Source: Pseudomonas atagonensis
GTDB taxonomy: Bacteria > Pseudomonadota > Gammaproteobacteria > Pseudomonadales > Pseudomonadaceae
Assembly: GCF_011369485.1 (NCBI RefSeq)
Contig: NZ_VXCA01000014.1
Span: 1-64,000 of the forward strand
DNA length: 64,000 nucleotides
Direction: 5' to 3'
This document shows, one piece after another, positions 53,126-60,618 of the stretch. Below the pieces are notes generated by a model. The model did not search any database. It saw only the letters and a list, made by a program, of their open reading frames with translations, and was not told the origin of the DNA. Positions within the stretch are counted from its first letter, which is position 1. Every line of letters begins with the position of its first letter. A program made the translations under genes and the position numbers.

Positions 53126-53919
53126 AGATTGATCTGAGTGGAAAACTGGCCATCGTCAGCGGCAGCACGGCCGGTATCGGTCTGGGCATCAGCCAGTCGC
53201 TGGCCGAGTCCGGCGCCACCGTGGTGGTCATCGGTCGCGACACGGCCAAGGTCGAGCAGGCCCTGGCGAGCATTCGCGAGAAAGTGCCGGGCGCGCAATT
53301 GCGCGGTCTGACTGCCGATCTTGGCACCGCCGAAGGTGCGCAGAAGCTGTTCGACGCCGAACCGCGTGCAGACATTTTGGTAAACAACCTCGGGATCTAT
53401 AACAACGTGGATTTCTTCGACGCCCCCGACGATGAATGGACGCGCTTCTATGAAGTCAACGTGATCTCCGGCGTGCGTTTGTCTCGGCATTACGTGCCGG
53501 GGATGGTCGAGCAGGGTTGGGGGCGGGTGATCTTCCTGTCCTCGGAATCCGGCGTGGCGACGCCCGCCGACATGATCAACTACGGTGTGACCAAAAGCGC
53601 CAATCTGGCGGTGTCCCACGGTCTGGCCAAACGTCTGGCGGGCACCGGGGTCACGGTCAATTCGATCCTGCCGGGGCCGACCTACACCGACGGTGTCGAG
53701 GCGATGCTCAAAGACGCCGCCGCCGAGTCTGGCCGTAGCCTGCGCGACGAAGCTGACGCGTTCGTGCGCCGCGCGCGGCCGACCTCGATCATCCAGCGCG
53801 TGGCCGATGTCGAAGAGGTTGCGCACCTGGTGACCTACATTGCTTCGCCGCTGTCCTCGGCCACCACTGGCGCCGCTTTGCGCGTTGATGGCGGCGTCGT
53901 CGACAGCCTGACCATTTGA
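53122..53919 (+). CDS. Short-chain dehydrogenase/reductase
   Basis: The 265-residue protein has the coenzyme motif GSTAGIGLG, the NNLGI strand (ILVNNLGIYNN) and the catalytic Ser...Y-x3-K (FLSSESG and INYGVTKSA). It ends with the usual ALRVDGGVVD. It overlaps the AKR gene by four bases. Paired with an AKR and an SRPBCC protein it may take part in carbonyl or polyketide-like transformations; the substrate is unknown. Confidence 0.9.
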   Translation: MKIDLSGKLAIVSGSTAGIGLGISQSLAESGATVVVIGRDTAKVEQALASIREKVPGAQLRGLTADLGTAEGAQKLFDAEPRADILVNNLGIYNNVDFFDAPDDEWTRFYEVNVISGVRLSRHYVPGMVEQGWGRVIFLSSESGVATPADMINYGVTKSANLAVSHGLAKRLAGTGVTVNSILPGPTYTDGVEAMLKDAAAESGRSLRDEADAFVRRARPTSIIQRVADVEEVAHLVTYIASPLSSATTGAALRVDGGVVDSLTI

Positions 53920-53939
53920 GTATTTGAAGAGAGATTTTT

Positions 53940-54350
53940 ATGGCAACTGCATCTGCAACAATCGACATCCCGGCTTCGGCCGATCAGGTCTGGCAATTGA
54001 TCGGCGGTTTCAACACGCTGCCGGACTGGCTGCCGTTCATTCCCAACAGCGAACTGAGCGACGGCGGCCGTGTGCGCACTTTGCAAACCGCCGATGGCGG
54101 CGTGGTTATCGAACGCCTGCAAGCGTTCGATAACGCGGCGAAGAGCTACAGCTACTCGATCGAACAGGCACCGTTCCCGGCCACTGATTATCTGGCGACA
54201 ATCAAGGTCGAAGCCCAGGGGCAGGGCGCTCGGGTGACGTGGTCGGGACGCTTCACGGCCAAAGGCGTAAGCGAGGAGGAAGTGGTGGCGTTGTTCAGCG
54301 GCATCTACCAGGGCGGCCTCGAAGCGCTGCGCGCCAACTACCCCGCCTGA
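53940..54350 (+). CDS. SRPBCC-family (START/Bet v1-like) protein
   Basis: The 136-residue protein has the START/Bet v1-like pattern IDIPASADQVWQLIGGFNTLPDWLPFI and a C-terminal helix (GVSEEEVVALFSGIYQGGLEAL). These proteins bind hydrophobic ligands in a deep pocket and some are cyclases or dehydratases. It follows the SDR gene by 20 bp, as third gene of the operon. Confidence 0.85.
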   Translation: MATASATIDIPASADQVWQLIGGFNTLPDWLPFIPNSELSDGGRVRTLQTADGGVVIERLQAFDNAAKSYSYSIEQAPFPATDYLATIKVEAQGQGARVTWSGRFTAKGVSEEEVVALFSGIYQGGLEALRANYPA

Positions 54351-54415
54351 TCCTGCAAAAAACTGAATGTGGGAGCAGTGGGGGACGGAGGACTGGGCTT
54401 TGTCCACATTCTGAT

Positions 54416-54574
54416 TGTGGGAGTGGGCTTGCTCACGAAGGGGGCGGGACATTCAACATTGATGTTGTCTGTTCCACTGCCTTGGGGAGCAAGCCCCCTC
54501 CCACAGGATTTTCAGTGCTCACTGAGCCCGTCAGCAGCGTGAAAACCTGTAGGCGCTGCCGTAGGCTGCGATCT
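54416..54574. repeat. Degenerate REP pair and a second dispersed element
   Basis: A degraded REP pair occupies 54416-54506, with left arm GTGGGAGTGGGCTTGCTCAC and right arm of the GGGGAGCAAGCCCCC type. At 54548-54574 lies a different Pseudomonas dispersed element (CTGTAGGCGCTGCCGTAGGC...GCGATCTT), similar to the one near 684-712. No gene is seen in 54351-54582. Confidence 0.75.
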
Positions 54575-54582
54575 TTCAATCT

Positions 54583-55977
54583 TCAGGATTGGGAGATCAA
54601 ACGCTGCTGGCAATCCAGGACCAGTTTCGCCCCTCCCAGATCACTGCTGCCGACTTCAAGACTGAAGCCATGCAGGCTGACAATCGCCGCGACAATCGAC
54701 AGTCCCAAACCAAAGCCGCTCTGCGGCTGCCCACCTTCGGCGCGATAGAAACGCTGAAACACTGCCTCGCGCTCGGATTCGGGAATGCCCGGCCCGGAGT
54801 CGTGCACTTCAATCCGCGTTTGCCCACCGGCATTCACCCCGCGCAACATCACCGTGCCGCCGGGAGGGGTGAACTTGATCGAGTTGCTCAGCAGGTTGGC
54901 CAACGCTTCAAACAGCAACGCCCGGTCGCCGTTCAAGGGCGGCAAGGTTTCCGGCATGTTCAGCTCGAAACGCAACTCGCCTTCTTCGGCCAGTGGCAGG
55001 TAAAACTCGTGCAATTCCTGCAGCAGCAACACCGGATCGAGCTCGACGAAACCCGAGCGGCGCTGGCGATCCTCCAGTTCGGAAATCCGCAACAAGCCAC
55101 GAAACCGCGCCATCAGCGTATCGGCTTCGGCCAGCACCAGATCCAGTTGCGCCGCTTCCTGCGAGCCTTCGCCCGCCTGTTGCTGCATGCGATACAACTG
55201 CGCGCGCAGGCGCGTCAGTGGCGTGCGCAAGTCATGGGCGATGTTGTCGCAAACGCCTTTGACTTCATTCATCAAACGCTCGATGCGTTCGAGCATGGCG
55301 TTGACGATGGCCGCCAGCATGTCCAGTTCATCGCGGCGATTGGACAGCGGCAAACGGTGAGTCAAGTCACCGGCAACAATCGACTGCGCACTCGCCTGGA
55401 TCGCGCGGATCCGGCGCAGCGGCCGGCGCCGCAGCAAATGCCAACCGGCAATCCCCGGCAGAATCGTCAACGACACGCCCCAGAACAACGCATGCAAAAT
55501 GATCCGCGTCACCGCGAACAGCGAGCCGTTATCGCGAAGCAACACCAGCCAGCGACCGTCACGCGTTTGCGTGGCGACGGCGTCGCAGCTGTCATTGGGC
55601 AGGGTTGGGTCGTCGGAGTTGGCGCAGTCGGCGAGCATGTGGATCTTGCCGTCCAGCGGCAGGCCTTCGGGGATCTGCTGGAGCGCGCCGCCGAGGTAGA
55701 CGCCTTGGGCGTCGAACAGGCCATAGGCGTCGATGCCGCGAATGTCGAAGGTCATGCTGGCGGCGAGGGCTTCTTCCAGTTGCTCGCCGCGAAAGTGCGA
55801 AAACAGATGTTGACGTTGCATCAGCGAATGCTTGGCGAGGTTATCGAGGTAACCGGACACCTCGTAATACATGACCCCCATGAGGATCGCGCTCCACGCC
55901 ACGAACAGCGAACTGTAAAGCGCCAGCAAGCGGCTGCTGGAGGAGCGCCAACCGTCAGACGGGTTCGGCAATGACAT
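54583..55977 (-). CDS. OmpR-type system sensor histidine kinase
   Basis: The 464-residue protein has a membrane segment (about 18-38), a periplasmic domain with two Cys (118, 131), a second segment (about 158-178), a HAMP region, HisKA with the phospho-accepting His248 (NIAHDLRTPL) and HATPase_c with NLLSNSIKFT, DSGPGIP and GFGLGLSIV. It overlaps the regulator gene by 23 bases. The signal is not evident from sequence. Confidence 0.92.
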   Translation of the reverse strand: MSLPNPSDGWRSSSSRLLALYSSLFVAWSAILMGVMYYEVSGYLDNLAKHSLMQRQHLFSHFRGEQLEEALAASMTFDIRGIDAYGLFDAQGVYLGGALQQIPEGLPLDGKIHMLADCANSDDPTLPNDSCDAVATQTRDGRWLVLLRDNGSLFAVTRIILHALFWGVSLTILPGIAGWHLLRRRPLRRIRAIQASAQSIVAGDLTHRLPLSNRRDELDMLAAIVNAMLERIERLMNEVKGVCDNIAHDLRTPLTRLRAQLYRMQQQAGEGSQEAAQLDLVLAEADTLMARFRGLLRISELEDRQRRSGFVELDPVLLLQELHEFYLPLAEEGELRFELNMPETLPPLNGDRALLFEALANLLSNSIKFTPPGGTVMLRGVNAGGQTRIEVHDSGPGIPESEREAVFQRFYRAEGGQPQSGFGLGLSIVAAIVSLHGFSLEVGSSDLGGAKLVLDCQQRLISQS

Positions 55978-56638
55978 AACCCGAGCCCCGTACCGTGCGG
56001 ATCAGCGGGACATTGCCCGCGGCGTCGATCTTCTTGCGCAGACGACCGATGTGCACATCGATCAGGTTGGTGCCGGGGTCGAAGTGATAACCCCAGACTT
56101 CTTCGAAAATCATCATCCGCGAGAGGATCTGGCCGCTGTTGCGCATGAGGAATTCGAGCAGTTTGTATTCGGTCGGCAGCAGCGTCAGCACCTGCTCGGC
56201 GCGGCGTGCCTCGTGGCTGATCAAATCCAGTTCGAGGTCGGCCACCTGCAATGTGGTGGCCTGGGTGGCGACGCTGTTCTGCCGGCGCAACAACACTTCA
56301 ACTCGCGCGGCCATTTCATCGGTGGCGAACGGTTTGGTCAGGTAATCATCGCCACCGGCGCGCAAACCGCGCACGCGCTCATCGACATCGGAAAGGGCGC
56401 TGATCATCAGGATCGGCGTGGCCACGCCCATGGTGCGCAGGGTAGTGACGATGGCCAGACCATCGAGCTCGGGCAACATGCGGTCGAGGGTGATCAAGTC
56501 GTAGTTGCCGCTGACGGCGCGGTCTAGGCCTTCGCGGCCGTTGTCGACCCAATCGACGTCCAGCCCGTGGCTGCTCAATTCGGCGACGATTTCCCGGGCG
56601 GTCACGGCGTCGTCTTCGATGGTCAAGATACGAGTCAT
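55955..56638 (-). CDS. OmpR/PhoB-family response regulator
   Basis: The 227-residue protein has a receiver domain (acid pocket ED at 8-10; phosphoacceptor Asp52 in LITLDRMLPELDG; TKPF) and a winged-helix output domain (LLPTEYKLLEFLMRNSGQILSR, VHIGRLRKKID, VRGSGYVI). It is cotranscribed with the histidine kinase, whose gene it overlaps. I start at ATG 56638; a 13-residue extension is unlikely. Confidence 0.93.
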   Translation of the reverse strand: MTRILTIEDDAVTAREIVAELSSHGLDVDWVDNGREGLDRAVSGNYDLITLDRMLPELDGLAIVTTLRTMGVATPILMISALSDVDERVRGLRAGGDDYLTKPFATDEMAARVEVLLRRQNSVATQATTLQVADLELDLISHEARRAEQVLTLLPTEYKLLEFLMRNSGQILSRMMIFEEVWGYHFDPGTNLIDVHIGRLRKKIDAAGNVPLIRTVRGSGYVIAEPV

Positions 56639-56945
56639 AGGCAGGCCTGCTGATCGGTTCAAACGGAATGGCTGCATTTTGCCAAGAATTTTCCGTGACG
56701 CTTTAAATTAACTTTCATGTTGCCGGGCCACCAACGGATATTTCGTTGCCGTTGCCGCTTAGTTGCCAATGCATAAAACCCGCTGTTATACGCGCCTTTT
56801 TGCAAATTGCATGGTCTGAGGAAGTTCAGTATTTCTATCTTTTTGAAATATAAGAATTTATTTATTTTTAGTGCTTGGCACGGTCGCTGCAATTCATCTC
56901 GTGACGAGTTGTAACACCATTTTTCATGCCTGGAGCACTACAACA
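56639..56945. other. Intergenic region between two-component system and membrane protein gene
   Basis: About 307 bp contain no gene. They hold an AT-rich tract (about 56829-56871) just upstream of a sigma-54-like promoter, three GTTGCC repeats (about 56743-56765) and a small TGCAA-A-TTGCA palindrome near 56803. The left part must hold the promoter of the two-component genes. Confidence 0.6.
56876..56891 (+). promoter_or_regulatory. Candidate sigma-54 promoter
   Basis: TGGCACG-GTCG-CTGCA keeps the GG and GC dinucleotides exactly 10 bases apart, differing from the consensus only in the first T of the -12 element. It sits 55 bp before the start codon of the membrane protein gene at 56946. Confidence 0.6.
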
Positions 56946-57887
56946 ATGAATAGATCCTCTGAAGGGTTTTATCCTGCCTATGAAGGAGAGTCGAGCGACG
57001 TCTCGGGGGTGTCCTGGGGCGCGATTTTCGCCGGTGCCGCGGCTGCCGCTGCCCTGTCGATGATCCTCGTATTGCTCGGCTTCGGTCTGGGATTCTCTGC
57101 CGTTTCACCGTGGGCCGGGGAGGGCATCAGTGCCAAAGGCCTGGGCATTTCAACGATTGTATGGCTGGCGGCGACGCAGATCATTGCTTCCGGTCTGGGT
57201 GGTTATATCGCCGGACGCCTGCGGGTGAAGTGGGCGAACATGCACGGTGATGAAGTGTATTTCCGCGACACCGCCCACGGCTTTCTCGCCTGGTGCGTCG
57301 CGACACTGGTGACCGCGATCCTCGTCGTGGGCTCGGTCAGCAGCGTGATCAGCGGTGGCGTTCAGGCCGGGGCCAGTGTGGCCGGCGGCGCTGCATCAGC
57401 CATGACCCAAGCGGCAGGCACAGCAGCGGCCAATACCGACAGCAATCAGTACGGTTACTTCGTTGACAGCCTGTTCCGCGATGACCGTCCTGCCGCCGTC
57501 AGCGATGACGCCGCCCACGGTGCCGTGACCCGGATCTTCGCGCAAAGCCTGGCCAACGGTCAGCTCAGTGCCGAAGACCGCACCTACCTCGCGCAACTGG
57601 TGGCACAGCGGACCAACCTGACTCAGGCCGACGCCGAACGTCGTGTTGATGAGATTTATGCCCGCACGCAAAAAGCCATCGCCGACGCGAAACTCAAAGC
57701 CCAGCAAGCCGCTGACACGGCTGCCAAAGTCGCTGCCTGGACTTCGCTGTGGATGTTCATTGCCCTGTTGGCCGGTGCGTTCTTCGCCAGTCTGGCAGCC
57801 ACCTTCGGCGGTCGTCGCCGGGATGCTGTCGAGTACGTCGAAGTCGACACTTACACCACCACCTCCACGCTGCCTCCAGTCCGTTAA
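56946..57887 (+). CDS. Membrane protein of unknown function
   Basis: The 313-residue protein has an acidic N-terminus, membrane segments at about 28-55, 70-90 and 115-135, a long soluble alanine-rich helical region (about 140-270) and a last segment (about 275-295) before a Thr-rich tail. It resembles a family of Pseudomonas proteins that look like stress-linked membrane proteins, but I cannot name a function. ATG 56946 is used; the longer upstream frame runs through the promoter. A 24-codon gene follows 14 bp downstream. Confidence 0.75.
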   Translation: MNRSSEGFYPAYEGESSDVSGVSWGAIFAGAAAAAALSMILVLLGFGLGFSAVSPWAGEGISAKGLGISTIVWLAATQIIASGLGGYIAGRLRVKWANMHGDEVYFRDTAHGFLAWCVATLVTAILVVGSVSSVISGGVQAGASVAGGAASAMTQAAGTAAANTDSNQYGYFVDSLFRDDRPAAVSDDAAHGAVTRIFAQSLANGQLSAEDRTYLAQLVAQRTNLTQADAERRVDEIYARTQKAIADAKLKAQQAADTAAKVAAWTSLWMFIALLAGAFFASLAATFGGRRRDAVEYVEVDTYTTTSTLPPVR

Positions 57888-57901
57888 AAGGGAGAATCAC
57901 C

Positions 57902-57976
57902 ATGCGCTCATTACTGCTGTTTTTCCTCGGCGTGCCGATCCCGATCATCATCCTGATCGCACTGTTCGTGCATTGA
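57902..57976 (+). CDS. 24-residue hydrophobic small membrane protein
   Basis: The reading frame MRSLLLFFLGVPIPIIILIA continues for four more residues to a stop at 57974-57976. It is preceded by GGGAG eight bases upstream and begins 14 bp after the membrane protein gene, so translation is plausible. The peptide is a single predicted membrane helix with a Pro-Ile-Pro kink. A strong terminator follows directly. Confidence 0.7.
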   Translation: MRSLLLFFLGVPIPIIILIALFVH

Positions 57977-57997
57977 TTCATTGAGGCTTATGCCTCG

Positions 57998-58030
57998 GCC
58001 GCTTCTGCCCTCGGGTAGAAGCGGCTTTTT
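57998..58030 (+). terminator. Terminator after the small membrane protein gene
   Basis: GCCGCTTCT and AGAAGCGGC form a 9-bp stem with a 10-base loop, followed by five T bases. Confidence 0.9.
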
Positions 58031-58110
58031 GCTTTCTGCCCCCCGATAAAGCGAGAATCCGCGCCTCAAGCAGATGCTGTGCTTCAATTCGGGTTTCCCG
58101 CTGATTAAGG

Positions 58111-58659
58111 ATGACAACGTTGGACAAGAAGGAAATCAAACGCCAGGTGGCTGAAATGCTGGCAGCCGGCCGCTCGAAAACCGAGACGTTCCAGGCACTG
58201 TCCGGTGGTGCGTTGAAGGACAGGGTGCTGGCGTACCTGATCGGCTCACGCCCCGATCCGGCGTTGCTGGAGCGACACGCCGGCAAGATCAAAGTGTTGC
58301 TGGGTTTGACTTACGTTCAAGCCTTGATCGGTCTGGTGGCGGGGTATTTTCTCGGCCTGACCATCAGCCCCGGCTTCGCCATTGGCCTGGGCCTGTTCGC
58401 CGGGGTCGTGCCTTTGCTGTTCGCCTGGGGGTTCTACCGCAATGCGGCGCAGGCTTACACCGCGTACGTGATCCTGTCGATCAGCCAGGTGCCGCGCATG
58501 TTCAAGGATTACGCCGAGGATCCGACGGGCACGTTGATTGGCGTGGCGATTACCCTGGCCATGGTGTTCTTTGTTGCCTGGCTGAAAAACCTGCTGTTTC
58601 CTGATCTCGGCTTCGTCGGGCCGAAGAAAATCAAAGGGCAATTCGTGTTCTCCAACTGA
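58111..58659 (+). CDS. Conserved membrane protein of unknown function
   Basis: The 182-residue protein has a charged N-terminal helix (MTTLDKKEIKRQVAEMLAAG) that looks like a short helix-turn-helix or dimerisation segment, then four membrane segments (about 63-160). The ATG at 58111 has AAGG directly in front, too close for normal use; TTG 58120 has the better spacing to AAGGA. I cannot name the family. Confidence 0.75.
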   Translation: MTTLDKKEIKRQVAEMLAAGRSKTETFQALSGGALKDRVLAYLIGSRPDPALLERHAGKIKVLLGLTYVQALIGLVAGYFLGLTISPGFAIGLGLFAGVVPLLFAWGFYRNAAQAYTAYVILSISQVPRMFKDYAEDPTGTLIGVAITLAMVFFVAWLKNLLFPDLGFVGPKKIKGQFVFSN

Positions 58660-58683
58660 TCGTTGGACAATCCGACCGATTCA

Positions 58684-58697
58684 CTGGCCTGGATCAA
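58684..58697 (+). promoter_or_regulatory. ANR box of the hcn promoter
   Basis: CTGGC-CTGG-ATCAA matches the ANR/FNR box form TTGGC-N4-ATCAA known from Pseudomonas hcn promoters. A TAACGT -10-like sequence lies at 58720-58725, putting the box near -41.5 from a start around 58732. ANR activation would restrict cyanide production to low oxygen. Confidence 0.7.
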
Positions 58698-58739
58698 TAT
58701 TTCCCCTTGGAATATCCCCTAACGTAATTGATCCAGGCC
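58686..58739. repeat. 13-bp inverted repeat spanning the hcn promoter
   Basis: GGCCTGGATCAAT (58686-58698) overlaps the ANR box and is repeated perfectly in inverted orientation as ATTGATCCAGGCC (58727-58739), which lies over the expected transcription start. The arms are 28 bp apart. Confidence 0.75.
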
Positions 58740-58878
58740 TTTGCTGAGGTATGAGCTACAGTGCTTCCCGCGCCCTTGTTGCGCTGACGAAGTAACCGCG
58801 TCGACGTCCACAATCAAAGCAATCAATGCGTCGACGAGGAGTAGTGCAGCAAGGAGCTGACACAACCTCAACCGAACC

Positions 58879-58890
58879 TTCACGGATGAA
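58879..58890 (+). promoter_or_regulatory. RsmA/RsmE-binding hairpin at the hcnA ribosome binding site
   Basis: TTCACGGATGAA folds as a 4-bp stem with the CGGA loop and contains the Shine-Dalgarno of hcnA. It is the same element used in the structural study of RsmE bound to hcnA mRNA. Additional GGA motifs upstream (about 58838-58840 and 58853-58855) are possible secondary sites. The Gac/Rsm cascade is expected to control translation here. Confidence 0.82.
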
Positions 58891-58897
58891 CATCGCA

Positions 58898-59212
58898 ATG
58901 CACTGCCTAGAACGATCCTTCGATATCCAGCCCTTGGCGCAGGCGGATATGACCGTCCACATCAACGGCCAGGCGGTCACCGCCGCCATCGGCGAAACTG
59001 TCCTCAGTGTGATTCAGTCACTCGGCGTACGTCAGATCGCCCGCAATGATCACAACCAGATCAGCGGTGCCTACTGCGGCATGGGCGTGTGCCAGTGCTG
59101 TCTGGTGAAAATCAACGGCCGGCACAAGCGCCGCGCTTGCCAGACCGTCGTGCGGGACGGCATGCAGATCGAAACCCAAGTCAACCGCATTACCGCGCAG
59201 GAGGTCGTATGA
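58898..59212 (+). CDS. hcnA: Hydrogen cyanide synthase subunit HcnA
   Basis: The 104-residue protein, identical in length to P. aeruginosa HcnA, starts MHCLERSFDIQPL and contains the 2Fe-2S ferredoxin-like Cys cluster in GAYCGMGVCQCCLV with a late Cys in KRRACQTVV. I choose ATG 58898 because the CGGA ribosome binding site in the RsmE hairpin is at the right distance; upstream in-frame ATGs (58886 and 58826) lie in the leader. It overlaps hcnB by four bases. The enzyme complex oxidises glycine to HCN and CO2 at the membrane. Confidence 0.95.
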   Translation: MHCLERSFDIQPLAQADMTVHINGQAVTAAIGETVLSVIQSLGVRQIARNDHNQISGAYCGMGVCQCCLVKINGRHKRRACQTVVRDGMQIETQVNRITAQEVV

Positions 59213-60618
59213 GCCTGCAACCGGTGATCGTCGGCGGTGGCCCGGCGGGAATGGCGGCGGCCATTGAACTGGCCCGCCATGGCGTGCGTTGCACTTTGCT
59301 TGAAGAGGCGTCGCGCCTCGGCGGTGTGGTCTATCGCGGGCCGCTGCGCGACGGCGTGCAACTGGATTACCTGGGGCCACGTTACGCCGAGGCGCTGGGC
59401 AAACTGCACGGCGATTTTCAGGAGCAAGCCGGCCTGATCGACGTGCGCTTGAACCATCGTGTGGTCGGTGCTGAAGGCACCCGCGCGCTGGTGGTACTGG
59501 ACGGCGACGAGCAACTGCACGAGATCGAATATTCGCAACTGCTGCTCGCGGCAGGTTGCCACGAGCGCAGCGTACCGTTTCCCGGCTGGACGTTGCCGGG
59601 CGTGATCATGCTGGGCGGTCTGCAGTTGCAAATCAAAAGCGGCGTGGTCAAGCCGCAAGGCCCGGTCATCATCGCCGGCACCGGGCCGTTGCTGCCGCTG
59701 GTGGCGACTCAATTGCATGCCTCCGGGGTCTGTGTCGCGGGCGTTTACGAGGCCTGCGCCTTCGGCAAGATCGCCCGCGAAAGCCTGGCGCTGCTGAACA
59801 AGCCGCAGCTGTTTCTCGATGGCTTGAGCATGCTCGCCTACCTGAAACTGCATGGTATCCCGATGAACTACGGCTGGGGCGTGGTCGAAGCCCACGGCGA
59901 GGGCGAGTTGAAAAGCGTCAGCGTCGCGCCGTATTCATCCACTTGGGAGCCGGATTTGTCCCGCGTCGAGCGTTTTGAGGCAAAGACGCTGGCGGTCGGT
60001 TACGGCTTCATACCGCGCACGCAACTGAGTCAGCAGATGGGCCTAGACCACGGTTTCAGCGACGACGGCTACCTGCGCGCCAACGCCAACCTCTGGCAGC
60101 AAAGCAATGAACCGCACGTGCACATGGCTGGCGACATGGGCGGTATTCGGGGCGGCGAAGCGGCGATGTTCGCCGGCAAGATCGCCGCGACGTCGATCCT
60201 GGTACAGCGTGGTGTACTGGAAGAGGAACTGGCCCGCGTACGCCGCGACCGCTACCTGAGCAAACTGAAAACCATCGTACGCTTCCGTGCCGCGGTGGAT
60301 CGCTACACCGAACGTGGTGTCGGCCAGACCGCTTTGCCCGCCGCCGACACGGTGATTTGCCGCTGCGAACACGCGACCCGCGCCGACATCGATCTGGCGC
60401 TGGCGCAGGGGGTGGAAGACATCGCCAGCCTGAAAATGCGCACCCGCGTGAGCATGGGCGACTGTCAGGGCCGGATGTGCGTCGGCTATTGCAGCGACCG
60501 CTTGCGTCAAGCCACCGGGCGCAAGGATGTGGGCTGGTTGCGTCCGCGCTTCCCGATTGATCCGATTCCCTTTTCCGCGTTTCAGTCCGTCGGCACGGAG
60601 GCCGCTTCCCATGAGTAA
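59209..60618 (+). CDS. hcnB: Hydrogen cyanide synthase subunit HcnB
   Basis: The 469-residue protein is an FAD/NAD(P)-binding oxidoreductase: VIVGGGPAGMAAAIELA at the start, GPVIIAGTGPLLPLV, HMAGDMGGIRGGEAAM, and the BFD-like Cys cluster VICRCEHATRAD with MGDCQGRMCVGYC near the end. ATG 59209 overlaps the hcnA stop. This is the standard HcnB and is required with HcnA and HcnC for cyanide formation. It overlaps hcnC by eight bases. Confidence 0.95.
   Translation: MSLQPVIVGGGPAGMAAAIELARHGVRCTLLEEASRLGGVVYRGPLRDGVQLDYLGPRYAEALGKLHGDFQEQAGLIDVRLNHRVVGAEGTRALVVLDGDEQLHEIEYSQLLLAAGCHERSVPFPGWTLPGVIMLGGLQLQIKSGVVKPQGPVIIAGTGPLLPLVATQLHASGVCVAGVYEACAFGKIARESLALLNKPQLFLDGLSMLAYLKLHGIPMNYGWGVVEAHGEGELKSVSVAPYSSTWEPDLSRVERFEAKTLAVGYGFIPRTQLSQQMGLDHGFSDDGYLRANANLWQQSNEPHVHMAGDMGGIRGGEAAMFAGKIAATSILVQRGVLEEELARVRRDRYLSKLKTIVRFRAAVDRYTERGVGQTALPAADTVICRCEHATRADIDLALAQGVEDIASLKMRTRVSMGDCQGRMCVGYCSDRLRQATGRKDVGWLRPRFPIDPIPFSAFQSVGTEAASHE

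Noticed and set aside
54589..55974. 461-codon plus-strand frame opposite the histidine kinase
   Set aside because: Mirror of a gene with all kinase motifs; no recognisable domain in this frame.
58826..58897. Longer HcnA start at ATG 58826 or 58886
   Set aside because: Both lie in the leader containing the RsmE hairpin; ATG 58898 has the ribosome binding site and gives the length of known HcnA proteins.
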